The translations under genes and the position numbers were made by a program. Under the pieces are notes generated by a model that saw nothing but the letters and a program-made list of their open reading frames with translations, was not told the origin of the DNA and ran no database searches. Positions 1 to 5,610 of a stretch of DNA of 6,355 bases are shown one piece after another. Source of the DNA: a bacterium. Lineage in GTDB: Bacteria > SZUA-182 > SZUA-191. Every line of letters begins with the position of its first letter. Within the stretch, counting starts at the first letter, position 1. The DNA lies in assembly GCA_003230535.1 (NCBI GenBank), contig QIEW01000024.1, forward strand, positions 1 through 6,355, written 5' to 3'.

Positions 1-869
1 CGGCCACCATCCACTATACTACCGACGGTTCCGACCCTAATATTTCCTGTACCGGTAGTACTAGTTGCGGGCCTTCGCCGGTCGCTGGCATCAGCATCCC
101 CAACAATGCTACTACTGAATTAAAATTCTTTGCGGTGGACAATTCTCCCGCCCAAAATACTGAGGCTACCAAGAAAGAAGTTTACACCACTGGCGCCGTC
201 AGTTACTGGAAGTTTAATGAGAATAGCGGCGGCATAGCCTATGATAGCGTGGGGAGTAATCATGGGGCGCTGGGGCCCACCTGTCCTGACTGTCCTGCCT
301 GGACTACCGGCAAGTCCGGCAGCGCTTTGAGTTTTGATGGGAGCAATGATTATGTGGAGATCCCGGACGCAGACAGCCTGGATATTACGGATAACCTGAC
401 AATTGAAGCCTGGATTCGCCCAGTTGCGGAACATAATGGCTATGCAGTCCACCCAATAAGTAAATTTTCCACCATAAACAATGCAAATTTTGTACTTTAT
501 TATTTTGGGACAGAAAGCGGTGGATTGAATAGACAAGTACGCTTTTTCGCTAATGCTGGAGGGGCATGGAAAGCCATCTCAGGTACTTATACTTTGACGC
601 TTAATCAGTGGTATCATATAGCGCTTTCATATACATCGTCCGGTGGCGGGCAATTATATGTTAATGGAACGCCTATTGGGGGATTAGGTGGCGGTGGAGC
701 TTTGATGGCGAATAATCTTGACATACGTATTGGGGATTCACTTTTCGGCCTCTCAGAATCTTTTCCTGGCCACATTGACGAAGTGACTATCTATGACCGG
801 GCATTATCCTGCGAGGAGATCAAGGTTCGTTGTGAGGTCTTTGGTGGGAGCTGTGCTGCTTGTCCTTAA
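1..869 (+). CDS. Secreted protein, C-terminal part: chitobiase-type Ig-like domain plus LamG-like jelly-roll domain (5' partial)
   Basis: The frame is open from base 3 to the TAA at 867-869 (288 codons), so the gene starts outside the window; the GTG at 135 is an internal valine. Codons 1-60 (HYTTDGSDP near the start, LKFFAVDN near 40-47, ending KKEVYTT) match the CHB_HEX_C/Fn3-associated Ig-like fold found in extracellular carbohydrate-active and adhesive proteins. Codons 66-275 are a Laminin_G_3/concanavalin-like domain: VSYWKFNENSGG, ALSFDGSNDYVEIPD, LTIEAWIRP, WYHIALSY, LYVNG, GHIDEVTIYDRAL. The tail is cysteine-rich (four Cys in the last 17 residues) and shows no LPXTG, PEP-CTERM or membrane anchor. 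It is probably a secreted or surface binding protein. The catalytic part, if any, lies upstream, so no substrate can be assigned. The stop overlaps the end of the opposing bioB frame. Confidence 0.85.
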   Translation, partial: ATIHYTTDGSDPNISCTGSTSCGPSPVAGISIPNNATTELKFFAVDNSPAQNTEATKKEVYTTGAVSYWKFNENSGGIAYDSVGSNHGALGPTCPDCPAWTTGKSGSALSFDGSNDYVEIPDADSLDITDNLTIEAWIRPVAEHNGYAVHPISKFSTINNANFVLYYFGTESGGLNRQVRFFANAGGAWKAISGTYTLTLNQWYHIALSYTSSGGGQLYVNGTPIGGLGGGGALMANNLDIRIGDSLFGLSESFPGHIDEVTIYDRALSCEEIKVRCEVFGGSCAACP

Positions 870-976
870 GAATAGAACCCTAAATCAGCCAGCATTTGCC
901 GATCCTCTTGGGGTGACCGGCCGGTAGTGGTAAGATAGTTACCGATCAGAATGCCGTTGGCGCCGGCAAAAACAGC
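866..976 (-). pseudogene. bioB: Detached C-terminal tail of bioB in a shifted frame
   Basis: Reading from 976 down, 36 codons give AVFAGANGILIGNYLTTTGR followed by SPQEDRQMLADLGFYS, then TAA at 868-866. This is the standard BioB C-terminus (AGANG...GNYLTT...D..ML.DLGF). It is one base out of frame with the upstream ORF: the last shared codon is CAG (Gln, 980-978), one base (977) follows, then the GCT that starts this tail. E. coli and B. subtilis BioB have 12 residues between GRE and the AGAN-equivalent motif; here only 10 plus one base are left. A 5-nt loss best restores the expected spacing, for example AGC GCT GCT GTT shrinking to AGCTGTT. A sequencing or assembly error is the alternative. 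Confidence 0.85.
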
Positions 977-1838
977 TCTGTAGATCCCGGAGATGTTTCT
1001 CTCGTCCGCCACAGACTTTGATGTCTTGCTGGGGTAGTATGAAACGAAACAAAGCTATGGTTTGGAGGATCTCCCTGGGATTAAGGGGCGGCTGATGCTC
1101 CAGGGGCGTATCGGGGATTGGCACCAGGAAGTTCAAGGGCGCGGAGTTTACCCCTAGCTCCCGGAGGGTAAAGGCAAACTGTAGCCGGTCTTCCATTTCT
1201 TCTCCCAGGCCGAAAATACCTCCACAGCATACCTCAAATCCGTATGATTTAGCCAGCCGTATCGTAGCCAGCCTATCTTGGTAACTATGTGTAGTACAGA
1301 TACGGGGGAAAATACGTTCTGAGGTTTCCAGATTATGATGGTAGCGCACTAAGCCCGCCTCTTTCAATTTCTTGGCCATCTGGGGAGTAAGTTCTCCCAA
1401 GGAAGCGGATGGGGTAATTTCTCCTTTCTCTCTTAACTGACGTATAGCCAGGCAGATACGTTCCAGTTCACCATTACCCCAGATGGTACGACCGCTGGTA
1501 ACGATACCATAACAAGAAGCGCCGGCTGCGTTGGCTGCTTCTGCTCCCTCCAATAATTTTTCTTCTTCCAGCAGAGGATACTCCTTAACTTGAGTATGGT
1601 AATGTCCCGATTGGGCGCAGAAACGGCAATCCTCGGAACAGCGGCCGGACTTGGCATTTATAATAGAACATAGATGTATCGAGTTACCCTTGAAATATTT
1701 CCGGATCCGGTCAGCGCAAAAAAGGAGATCTTCCAGCGCTGCTTCCTTAATCTGACTTAGTTTTAAGGCGTCTTCATATGTTAGCTCATAACCGTCTATT
1801 ATCTTTTGGGCTAATTGGCTGATTTGGATATTCAGCAT
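939..1838 (-). CDS. bioB: Biotin synthase BioB (radical SAM), frameshifted near the 3' end
   Basis: BioB converts dethiobiotin to biotin by radical-SAM sulfur insertion, the last step of biotin synthesis, in the cytosol. The open frame encodes 299 residues; intact BioB is usually 320-345. Visible motifs are the radical SAM triad CSEDCRFC (C67, C71, C74), GASCYGIVTSGR (C109, equivalent to E. coli C97), YHHNLETS (166-173), VCCGGIFGLGEE (C204, equivalent to C188) and PIPDTPLE. Two auxiliary-cluster positions differ from E. coli: C128 is Ser144 and R260 is Lys274, while extra cysteines appear at 205 and 276. After LRDLQS (288) the frame runs into eleven unrelated residues (CFCRRQRHSDR) and stops; the proper C-terminus continues in another frame. 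The ATG at 1838 overlaps the upstream gene's stop as ATGCTGA, preceded by GAGGGAG, so translational coupling is likely. Family assignment is firm; whether this allele works is doubtful. Confidence 0.93.
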   Translation of the reverse strand: MLNIQISQLAQKIIDGYELTYEDALKLSQIKEAALEDLLFCADRIRKYFKGNSIHLCSIINAKSGRCSEDCRFCAQSGHYHTQVKEYPLLEEEKLLEGAEAANAAGASCYGIVTSGRTIWGNGELERICLAIRQLREKGEITPSASLGELTPQMAKKLKEAGLVRYHHNLETSERIFPRICTTHSYQDRLATIRLAKSYGFEVCCGGIFGLGEEMEDRLQFAFTLRELGVNSAPLNFLVPIPDTPLEHQPPLNPREILQTIALFRFILPQQDIKVCGGREKHLRDLQSCFCRRQRHSDR

Positions 1839-2959
1839 ATTGTCTCCCTCTGTTTGGCAACATCCATTTTAACGCTGTATAGTTTCCCCCGCCCAGCCAG
1901 GATAGCTTGCGTTATCCTGCTTTGCGGGTCAACCCGAACTCCATCCCACAGAAGACACTCCCCGAGCCTGGCTCCCCGGCCTATCCGGCATCCTTTCCCG
2001 ATAATGGCATACGGACCTACCCTGGCGCCTTCCTCGACTACAGAATAGCGTCCGATGACCACCGGGGAGATGATCTGTGCCTGAGGTGAAATCCGCGCTT
2101 CAGGATCTATCCACAGCCCGGAAACAGAAACAGGCGGGCGGGACTGAAAAGGGGTTTTGCCGGCCAAAATTTCCCGCTGCACTTCCCAATACCTCTCTGG
2201 GGTTCCCAACTCCCGCCAATATCCGGAAGCGGTTTGTTCTTGGTGACTGTGATCTTTAGAGTTACGAACCTCGGGTCTTTGATCCCCGAGGTAGGGATAG
2301 CCATAAATGGGGCCGTTTTCCCGAATAAGCCTCATATAGGTGTCTGATACAATACAAGAATATCTGTCTACAGCTATTCTCTCAATAATATCCGGTTCAA
2401 TTATGTGGATACCTGAAAACACAAAACCGGAGGATGGGTCTCCCGGCTGCTGTGAATTGGAGCTATTGATAATTGGGGGGCCAATACGGAGTACCCGCCC
2501 AGCATTATCTATACTAACCAGACTTGGTTTTTTACCTCCAGGCAGCAATTTCCGATCAACTAATCCTATGGTAACCTTAGCTCTTCGTTCCCGATGGAAA
2601 GCTAGCGCCTTCGATAAATCCAGTTGAAACAATATGTCGCAGTTTACGACCAGGAGCGTCTCTTTGTTTAGGAAGCCTCCGGCCAGCTTGGCAATGCCTC
2701 CGCCGGTACCTAAAATCTCCGGTTCAAAGGAATACTGGAGCCGCAGGCCCCATTTACTTCCGTCGCCGAGGGTTTGGGGAACCAGATGGGGCAAATGGTG
2801 CAGGTTAATACCTACCTCATCCACTCCTTGTGAGGCCAACCACTCCAAGGCATAGGTGATCAGTGGGCGGTTAACTACCGGAATTAATGGTTTTGGTAAC
2901 AGCAGAGTGAGTGGCCGAAGCCGTGTTCCTAATCCGGCTGAAAGGATCAATGCTTTCAT
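1832..2959 (-). CDS. Sugar-1-phosphate nucleotidyltransferase with C-terminal left-handed beta-helix; likely MurU-like
   Basis: From the ATG at 2959 the protein has 375 residues. The N-terminal NTP_transferase domain (about 1-265) shows the nucleotide-binding loop LSAGLGTRLRPLT (6-18) with K23, then LGTGGG (83-88), NCD (106-108, metal-binding Asp108) and RELGTPERYWE (249-259). In that last motif the usual metal-binding Asp of D-x-GTPE is Glu250. Residues about 283-360 are hexapeptide repeats (VVIG.YSVVEEGARVGPYAIIGKG) forming a short left-handed beta-helix. The family transfers NMP to a sugar-1-phosphate. Sitting two genes into a cluster after an AmgK-like kinase suggests MurNAc-1-phosphate uridylyltransferase (MurU), although classical MurU is about 220 residues and lacks the helix. 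Mannose-1-phosphate guanylyltransferase or glucose-1-phosphate thymidylyl/uridylyltransferase remain possible. A TTG at 2983 could add eight residues (MPQPPSYQ), but MKALILSAG is the normal family start; neither has a clear Shine-Dalgarno. Confidence 0.85.
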   Translation of the reverse strand: MKALILSAGLGTRLRPLTLLLPKPLIPVVNRPLITYALEWLASQGVDEVGINLHHLPHLVPQTLGDGSKWGLRLQYSFEPEILGTGGGIAKLAGGFLNKETLLVVNCDILFQLDLSKALAFHRERRAKVTIGLVDRKLLPGGKKPSLVSIDNAGRVLRIGPPIINSSNSQQPGDPSSGFVFSGIHIIEPDIIERIAVDRYSCIVSDTYMRLIRENGPIYGYPYLGDQRPEVRNSKDHSHQEQTASGYWRELGTPERYWEVQREILAGKTPFQSRPPVSVSGLWIDPEARISPQAQIISPVVIGRYSVVEEGARVGPYAIIGKGCRIGRGARLGECLLWDGVRVDPQSRITQAILAGRGKLYSVKMDVAKQRETIC

Positions 2960-3013
2960 CTGGTATGATGGGGGCTGTGGCAATTGCCTGATTTATTGGG
3001 CGACAGAGGTCTC

Positions 3014-3022
3014 ATTTTAGCA
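3014..3022 (-). promoter_or_regulatory. Candidate extended -10 promoter for murU-like/bioB
   Basis: On the minus strand TGCTAAAAT fits an extended -10 element (TGN plus TAAAAT, 5 of 6 matches). It would start transcription near 3007, about 48 nt before the ATG at 2959. No convincing -35 box lies upstream, which is tolerated with extended -10 promoters. The 256-nt gap and the repeat after amgK make a separate promoter reasonable. This is pattern matching only. Confidence 0.33.
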
Positions 3023-3071
3023 TTAGTAGTCGTATGCAAATAACTGATCGGTTTCGATTTCCGATGTTTCC

Positions 3072-3154
3072 GATGTTTCGGCCTGTCCCCAGGCCGAAAC
3101 CCAACAGGGCGCCGCTGCCCTTGACACTTTCGGCTTGAGACAAGCCGAAACATC
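3072..3154. repeat. BIME-like paired-hairpin repeat, copy A
   Basis: An 83-bp element with perfect 11-bp terminal inverted repeats (GATGTTTCGGC / GCCGAAACATC). It holds two hairpins: stem GTTTCGGCCT with loop GTCCCC at 3075-3100, and stem TTTCGGCTT with loop GAGAC at 3128-3150. The second hairpin, read in reverse complement, resembles the first, so this is two head-to-head REP-like units. A conserved GCTGCCCTTGACAC separates them. The 9-mer CCGATGTTT is tandemly doubled at its left end (3061-3069, 3070-3078). A second copy lies at 5611-5697 in the same orientation. Neither hairpin is followed by a T-run, so it is not a typical intrinsic terminator. Confidence 0.85.
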
Positions 3155-3215
3155 TATAAATACAATAAGATTTATATCGAACTCAGGTTAGGTTATATTC
3201 AGGTCGCTGCCTGTA

Positions 3216-4226
3216 TTAAGTCAACTCCGGCAGATAGCGGCGAAGGAGCGCCCTCAATCCGCCTAATTCCTGATACTTGCCTAAATTATGCGCCACATAG
3301 CCTATTGTGCGGGGCACATCAGCCGCATAGCGCAGGTTATGTCTAACGGAAGCCTGGTAACCGAAGGTTCCCAAAGCTTTCAGGTTGCGTTGCAGGCAGG
3401 TATAGTCAAACAAGCGCAAGAACTTTTGCCGGTCTTCTCCGCCTAATACTAAGGCTGCATTTTGCTCCAGGTAATATTCAAGCAGTTCCTCGATCAATGC
3501 CTGGGGTAGAGACACATAAGAATCCCGGAGTAAAGAGGCCAGGTCATAAGTAGGCGGCCCCTGGCGCGCATCCTGGAAATCCACTACCCTCACACTTCCC
3601 GACTTTATCAGCAGATTGCGGCTGTGGTAATCCCGATGGGCAAGGTAGCGGGATTCCTGGGAGAGCCGCTCGGACAGGCGGTGGAAATAGGTATGCAGTT
3701 CAACCTTATCTTGTTTGGTAATCTTCTGTCCGCGGAACTCTTCTAAGAAGTAGCGGCGGAAAAAATCCAGCTCCCAGGCAAATTTCTCCGTATCAAACAC
3801 TAAATTAAAAGCCGGACAGCCGGGTTCCGGGTGGATATTCCCCACCTGCTGCATACGGCAGATTAAATCTACCGCCTGCTTATAATACGGCCTATATTCC
3901 TCCCCAGAAGAACCTTCTACCAATTGTTCGAGCGTGAGATCGCCCAGGTCTTCGGAAAATATAATTCCACTCTGGGCAGCATACCCATAACGCTCCGGAA
4001 CACCTAAGTTATGCTTCCAGAAATAATCCCACACCGAAAGAATATTTTTCAGGTCAGGCTGCATCTCCGGAGGCAGTTCCATGAGCACAAATGTGTTACC
4101 ATCAGCCAGATGTATCCGAAAATAACGCCGGATGGAAGCATCTCCGGGCAGGTCTTCCAGCTTTATTTTGCCTACTGGTCGACCCAAGACATCCTGAAGC
4201 TGAGAGGCCACATCCGCCTCCTTCAT
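3216..4226 (-). CDS. amgK: APH-family sugar kinase, AmgK-like (anomeric MurNAc/GlcNAc kinase)
   Basis: This 336-residue protein has the length and motifs of AmgK, the cytosolic kinase that phosphorylates MurNAc (and GlcNAc) at C1 in peptidoglycan recycling, ahead of MurU. GDASIRRYFR (28-37) is the AmgK form of the nucleotide-binding loop, and EDLGD is at 92-96. HRDYHSRNLL (197-206) is the catalytic HxDxxxxN loop with D199 and N204. DFQDAR (216-221) is the metal-binding DFG equivalent, and DLASLLRDSY is at 228-237. The ATG at 4226 follows the yjbQ-like TGA by one base (TGAGATG) with AGGAG seven bases upstream, so the two genes are almost certainly co-transcribed. The family also contains aminoglycoside phosphotransferases, but the DASxRRYFR and SRNLL...DFQDA signatures favour AmgK over a resistance enzyme. 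Substrate is inferred from motifs and from the nearby nucleotidyltransferase. Confidence 0.85.
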   Translation of the reverse strand: MKEADVASQLQDVLGRPVGKIKLEDLPGDASIRRYFRIHLADGNTFVLMELPPEMQPDLKNILSVWDYFWKHNLGVPERYGYAAQSGIIFSEDLGDLTLEQLVEGSSGEEYRPYYKQAVDLICRMQQVGNIHPEPGCPAFNLVFDTEKFAWELDFFRRYFLEEFRGQKITKQDKVELHTYFHRLSERLSQESRYLAHRDYHSRNLLIKSGSVRVVDFQDARQGPPTYDLASLLRDSYVSLPQALIEELLEYYLEQNAALVLGGEDRQKFLRLFDYTCLQRNLKALGTFGYQASVRHNLRYAADVPRTIGYVAHNLGKYQELGGLRALLRRYLPELT

Positions 4227-4227
4227 C

Positions 4228-4647
4228 TCACTCTCCTACCAGTTGTAAGTACACTTCCCGGGTGCGGGATCGATTATCAAAATCCAGCAGCACCACCTGT
4301 TGCCACGTTCCCAACCCCAAGCGTTTTTGGGTAAAGGGAATGGTAAAGGACGCTCCCACTAATGCCGCCCGTACGTGGGCATAGCCATTGCCGTCCCCCC
4401 AGGCCGCATCATGATAATAATGGATACCCCGGGGAGCCAGCCTTTCAATCGCTTCCTTTAAGTCCCGCACCACTCCTGGCTCATACTCTATGGAAGTTAC
4501 GGCAGCCGTAGAGCCTGCAATAGAAACATTCACCAGCCCGGAACTGATCCGGGATATCTCCACCGCCCCCCTCACCTGGGGGGTAATATCCAAAATATCG
4601 CCGAAACCTTTAGTCTTGACCCGAAAATTACCGGATTCTACAGGCAT
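4228..4647 (-). CDS. YjbQ/UPF0047 family protein
   Basis: A 139-residue single-domain protein of the YjbQ (UPF0047) family, small cytosolic beta-rich proteins. E. coli YjbQ has a reported weak thiamine-phosphate synthase activity, but the physiological role is unsettled. Recognisable parts are SGLVNVSIAGSTAAVTSIEY (36-55), EPGVVRDLKEAIERLAP (56-72), HDAAWGDGNGYAHVRAALVG (79-98) and RLGLGTWQQVVLLDFDNR (109-126). Many members have HTTAA where this one has GSTAA (45-49), so the His is lost; from memory, a GST version also occurs in deltaproteobacterial relatives. H79 and H91 are kept. The ATG at 4647 has AAAGGAG eight bases upstream. It is first in the minus-strand cluster and tightly coupled to the amgK-like gene. 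No membrane or signal segment is visible. Confidence 0.87.
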   Translation of the reverse strand: MPVESGNFRVKTKGFGDILDITPQVRGAVEISRISSGLVNVSIAGSTAAVTSIEYEPGVVRDLKEAIERLAPRGIHYYHDAAWGDGNGYAHVRAALVGASFTIPFTQKRLGLGTWQQVVLLDFDNRSRTREVYLQLVGE

Positions 4648-5053
4648 AATTTACTCCTTTATTCCCAAGGATTGCTGATTGATCCTAATATGTATGTATT
4701 TCAAGAAGATGATGCTGCAATTGTTATGCGTACATGTTTATAGTTAGAGGGCGTCCTGTTTTTTATCAAATGGGGTGATTTTATATTGTAGTGTTGCGTC
4801 AACTTTAAAATGTCGATTGAATTACCCCCTCATCCTAACCTTCTCCCCTAGGGGAGAAGGGACTCCGAGCTTCCTCTCCCCCGGGGGAGAGGATTGAGGT
4901 GCGGGGGAAGACATACGATAATTTATGTTTGATACGACAGTAGGTTGCCGATGATATAAGTGGGGAATATATAGTAGATGTGATTTATGGTAGCCGGCGA
5001 CAGGATAGGGGGGACTTTTTAGGCGTGTATTTGCGGGGTGGGGTGAATTATCG
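4648..5053. other. Noncoding region upstream of the yjbQ-amgK cluster
   Basis: No convincing gene is present. The part next to yjbQ (4648-4820) is AT-rich and should hold the cluster promoter. On the minus strand TTGATA at 4769-4764 could be a -35 box, with TATAAA at 4742-4737 as a -10, but their 21-nt spacing is poor, so I do not call it. A paired-palindrome repeat occupies 4825-4907. The remainder to 5053 shows no RNA gene or terminator that I can recognise. An open frame across 4822-5067 is largely translation of the repeat and is not taken as a gene. Confidence 0.6.
4825..4907. repeat. Paired-palindrome intergenic repeat (CCCTCA...CTCCCC type)
   Basis: Two perfect palindromes lie 12 nt apart: 22 bp at 4839-4860 (CCTTCTCCCC, TA, then its reverse complement) and 20 bp at 4873-4892 (CCTCTCCCCC then its reverse complement). 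Outer arms CCCCCTCATCCTAACC (4825-4840) and GGATTGAGGTGCGGGGG (4891-4907) are imperfect inverted repeats of each other. The whole is an 83-bp MITE/BIME-like unit. Similar CCCTCACCCTAACCCTCTCCC repeats are familiar between genes in many proteobacterial genomes. There is no T-run on either side, so intrinsic termination is unlikely. Confidence 0.85.
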
Positions 5054-5527
5054 TCAGCGGCTGACATCCCATTTTATTTTTTTAATGTGCATTTTTTTCC
5101 TAACCGTATCCGCTAAACTCTCGCCGTCTATATAGACTTCCGCCTGTAGTCTGCCATAATACCCCCGCATGTTATCATACTTCAGGCAGGCTTCCTTACC
5201 CTCAGCCAGTTCAACAACATAAATCTTAATTGCCCTACCTTCCGGCGTGTCAAGTTTAGGAACATCCACATCAAGCAATCGCACCCGGGTTATAACCCCC
5301 TCAAGCGTTATGTAGAGCGTGTTGCCATTTATTACTTTAACGATTTTGCCGCAGCTGTTATAGTCCTGCTTTTTTTTAAGATAATAAGAGTTGCCGCTTT
5401 TGTAATTCCAGGGAATAACTTTAGAACCAGTCGGTTCGGCGTGCGCCTGGGCCAGAAAAGGAGTTAGGATGAGTCCTAAGACTAAGGCCGGTAAAATTCT
5501 CTTGGTAAAATAGTCTATATACTTCAT
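5054..5527 (-). CDS. Exported staphylococcal-nuclease-fold (SNase) protein, probably catalytically inactive
   Basis: A 157-residue protein with an N-terminal signal peptide: K9 R10, a hydrophobic stretch at 11-26, and a likely cut after AQAHA (residue 30). Mature residues 59-153 are an SNase-like OB-fold domain: CGKIVKVINGNT (59-70), RVRLLDVDVP (81-90), TPEGRAIKIYVVELAEGKE (94-112), YYGRLQAEVYIDGESLADTV (123-142). Against S. aureus nuclease, R35 (R83), D40 (D88) and R87 (R126) are kept. However, calcium ligand D21 is N69, T41 is V89 and the general base E43 is K91; D19 is also Asn (N67). Such changes argue against normal Ca-dependent nuclease activity, so a binding role or decay is more likely. 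Two cysteines remain in the mature part (C59, C114). No Shine-Dalgarno precedes the ATG; a consensus -10 box ends six bases before it. The gene is separate from the yjbQ cluster. Confidence 0.8.
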   Translation of the reverse strand: MKYIDYFTKRILPALVLGLILTPFLAQAHAEPTGSKVIPWNYKSGNSYYLKKKQDYNSCGKIVKVINGNTLYITLEGVITRVRLLDVDVPKLDTPEGRAIKIYVVELAEGKEACLKYDNMRGYYGRLQAEVYIDGESLADTVRKKMHIKKIKWDVSR

Positions 5528-5533
5528 GGCTTG

Positions 5534-5557
5534 ATTATAGACCCGAATAATTCGGGA
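5534..5557 (-). promoter_or_regulatory. Candidate promoter of the SNase-like gene with palindromic spacer (leaderless)
   Basis: On the minus strand a perfect TATAAT (5539-5534) ends six bases before the ATG at 5527, so position +1 would fall on the A of the ATG. That fits the absence of a ribosome binding site. The 18-nt spacer (5557-5540) back to a weak TTATGA (5563-5558, 3 of 6 matches to -35) is largely the palindrome CCCGAATTATTCGGG (5556-5542), which could serve as an operator. That palindrome belongs to the left arm of the long inverted repeat, so the repeat may have supplied part of this promoter. Not tested. Confidence 0.45.
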
Positions 5558-5608
5558 TCATAAGTACGCTCCCGCTGGTCGCTTCCACAGCGGGAGTTTT
5601 CGGTAATT
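5541..5608 (+). repeat. Left arm of long inverted repeat around tRNA-Ser
   Basis: This 68-bp arm is the reverse complement of 6156-6224. The inner 33 bp (5576-5608 versus 6188-6156) match perfectly, the outermost 16 bp (5541-5556 versus 6224-6209) also match perfectly, and the part between has diverged. The arm holds two small palindromes: CCCGAATAATTCGGG (5542-5556) and the hairpin at 5569-5596. The pair encloses 547 bp that includes one BIME-like repeat and the tRNA gene. Two inverted copies of a dispersed repeat, or the ends of one element, would both look like this. Confidence 0.85.
5569..5600 (+). terminator. Hairpin with short T-run inside the left arm (terminator-like)
   Basis: A 9-bp perfect stem CTCCCGCTG / CAGCGGGAG (5569-5577, 5588-5596) with a 10-nt loop is followed by TTTT (5597-5600) on the plus strand. 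That is a weak intrinsic-terminator shape. No plus-strand gene lies directly upstream, so its use is unclear; it could block read-through toward the tRNA from the left. In the right arm the equivalent stem has decayed. Confidence 0.35.
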
Positions 5609-5610
5609 CC

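Noticed and set aside
135-137. GTG as start codon of the LamG protein
   Set aside because: The same frame is open back to base 3 and encodes a recognisable Ig-like domain across this position, so it is an internal Val.
2957-2983. TTG at 2983 as start of the nucleotidyltransferase
   Set aside because: It would add MPQPPSYQ before the family's usual MKALILSAG start and has no better ribosome binding site; ATG at 2959 preferred, though not proven.
3061-3154. CRISPR-like repeat array
   Set aside because: Repeated TTTCGGC motifs are arms of two hairpins, without regular direct repeats or spacers of uniform length.
3216-4226. Aminoglycoside resistance phosphotransferase
   Set aside because: The APH fold is shared, but the motifs (DASIRRYFR, SRNLL, DFQDA) and the adjacent nucleotidyltransferase point to the AmgK wall-recycling kinase.
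4839-4892. Intrinsic terminator from the two strong palindromes
   Set aside because: Stems are strong but no T-run follows on either strand; treated as a repeat element.
4822-5067. Minus-strand open frame of 81 codons
   Set aside because: Its C-terminal part (SSPPGERKLGVPSPLGEKVRMRG region) is translation of the palindromic repeat; low-complexity and no family resemblance.
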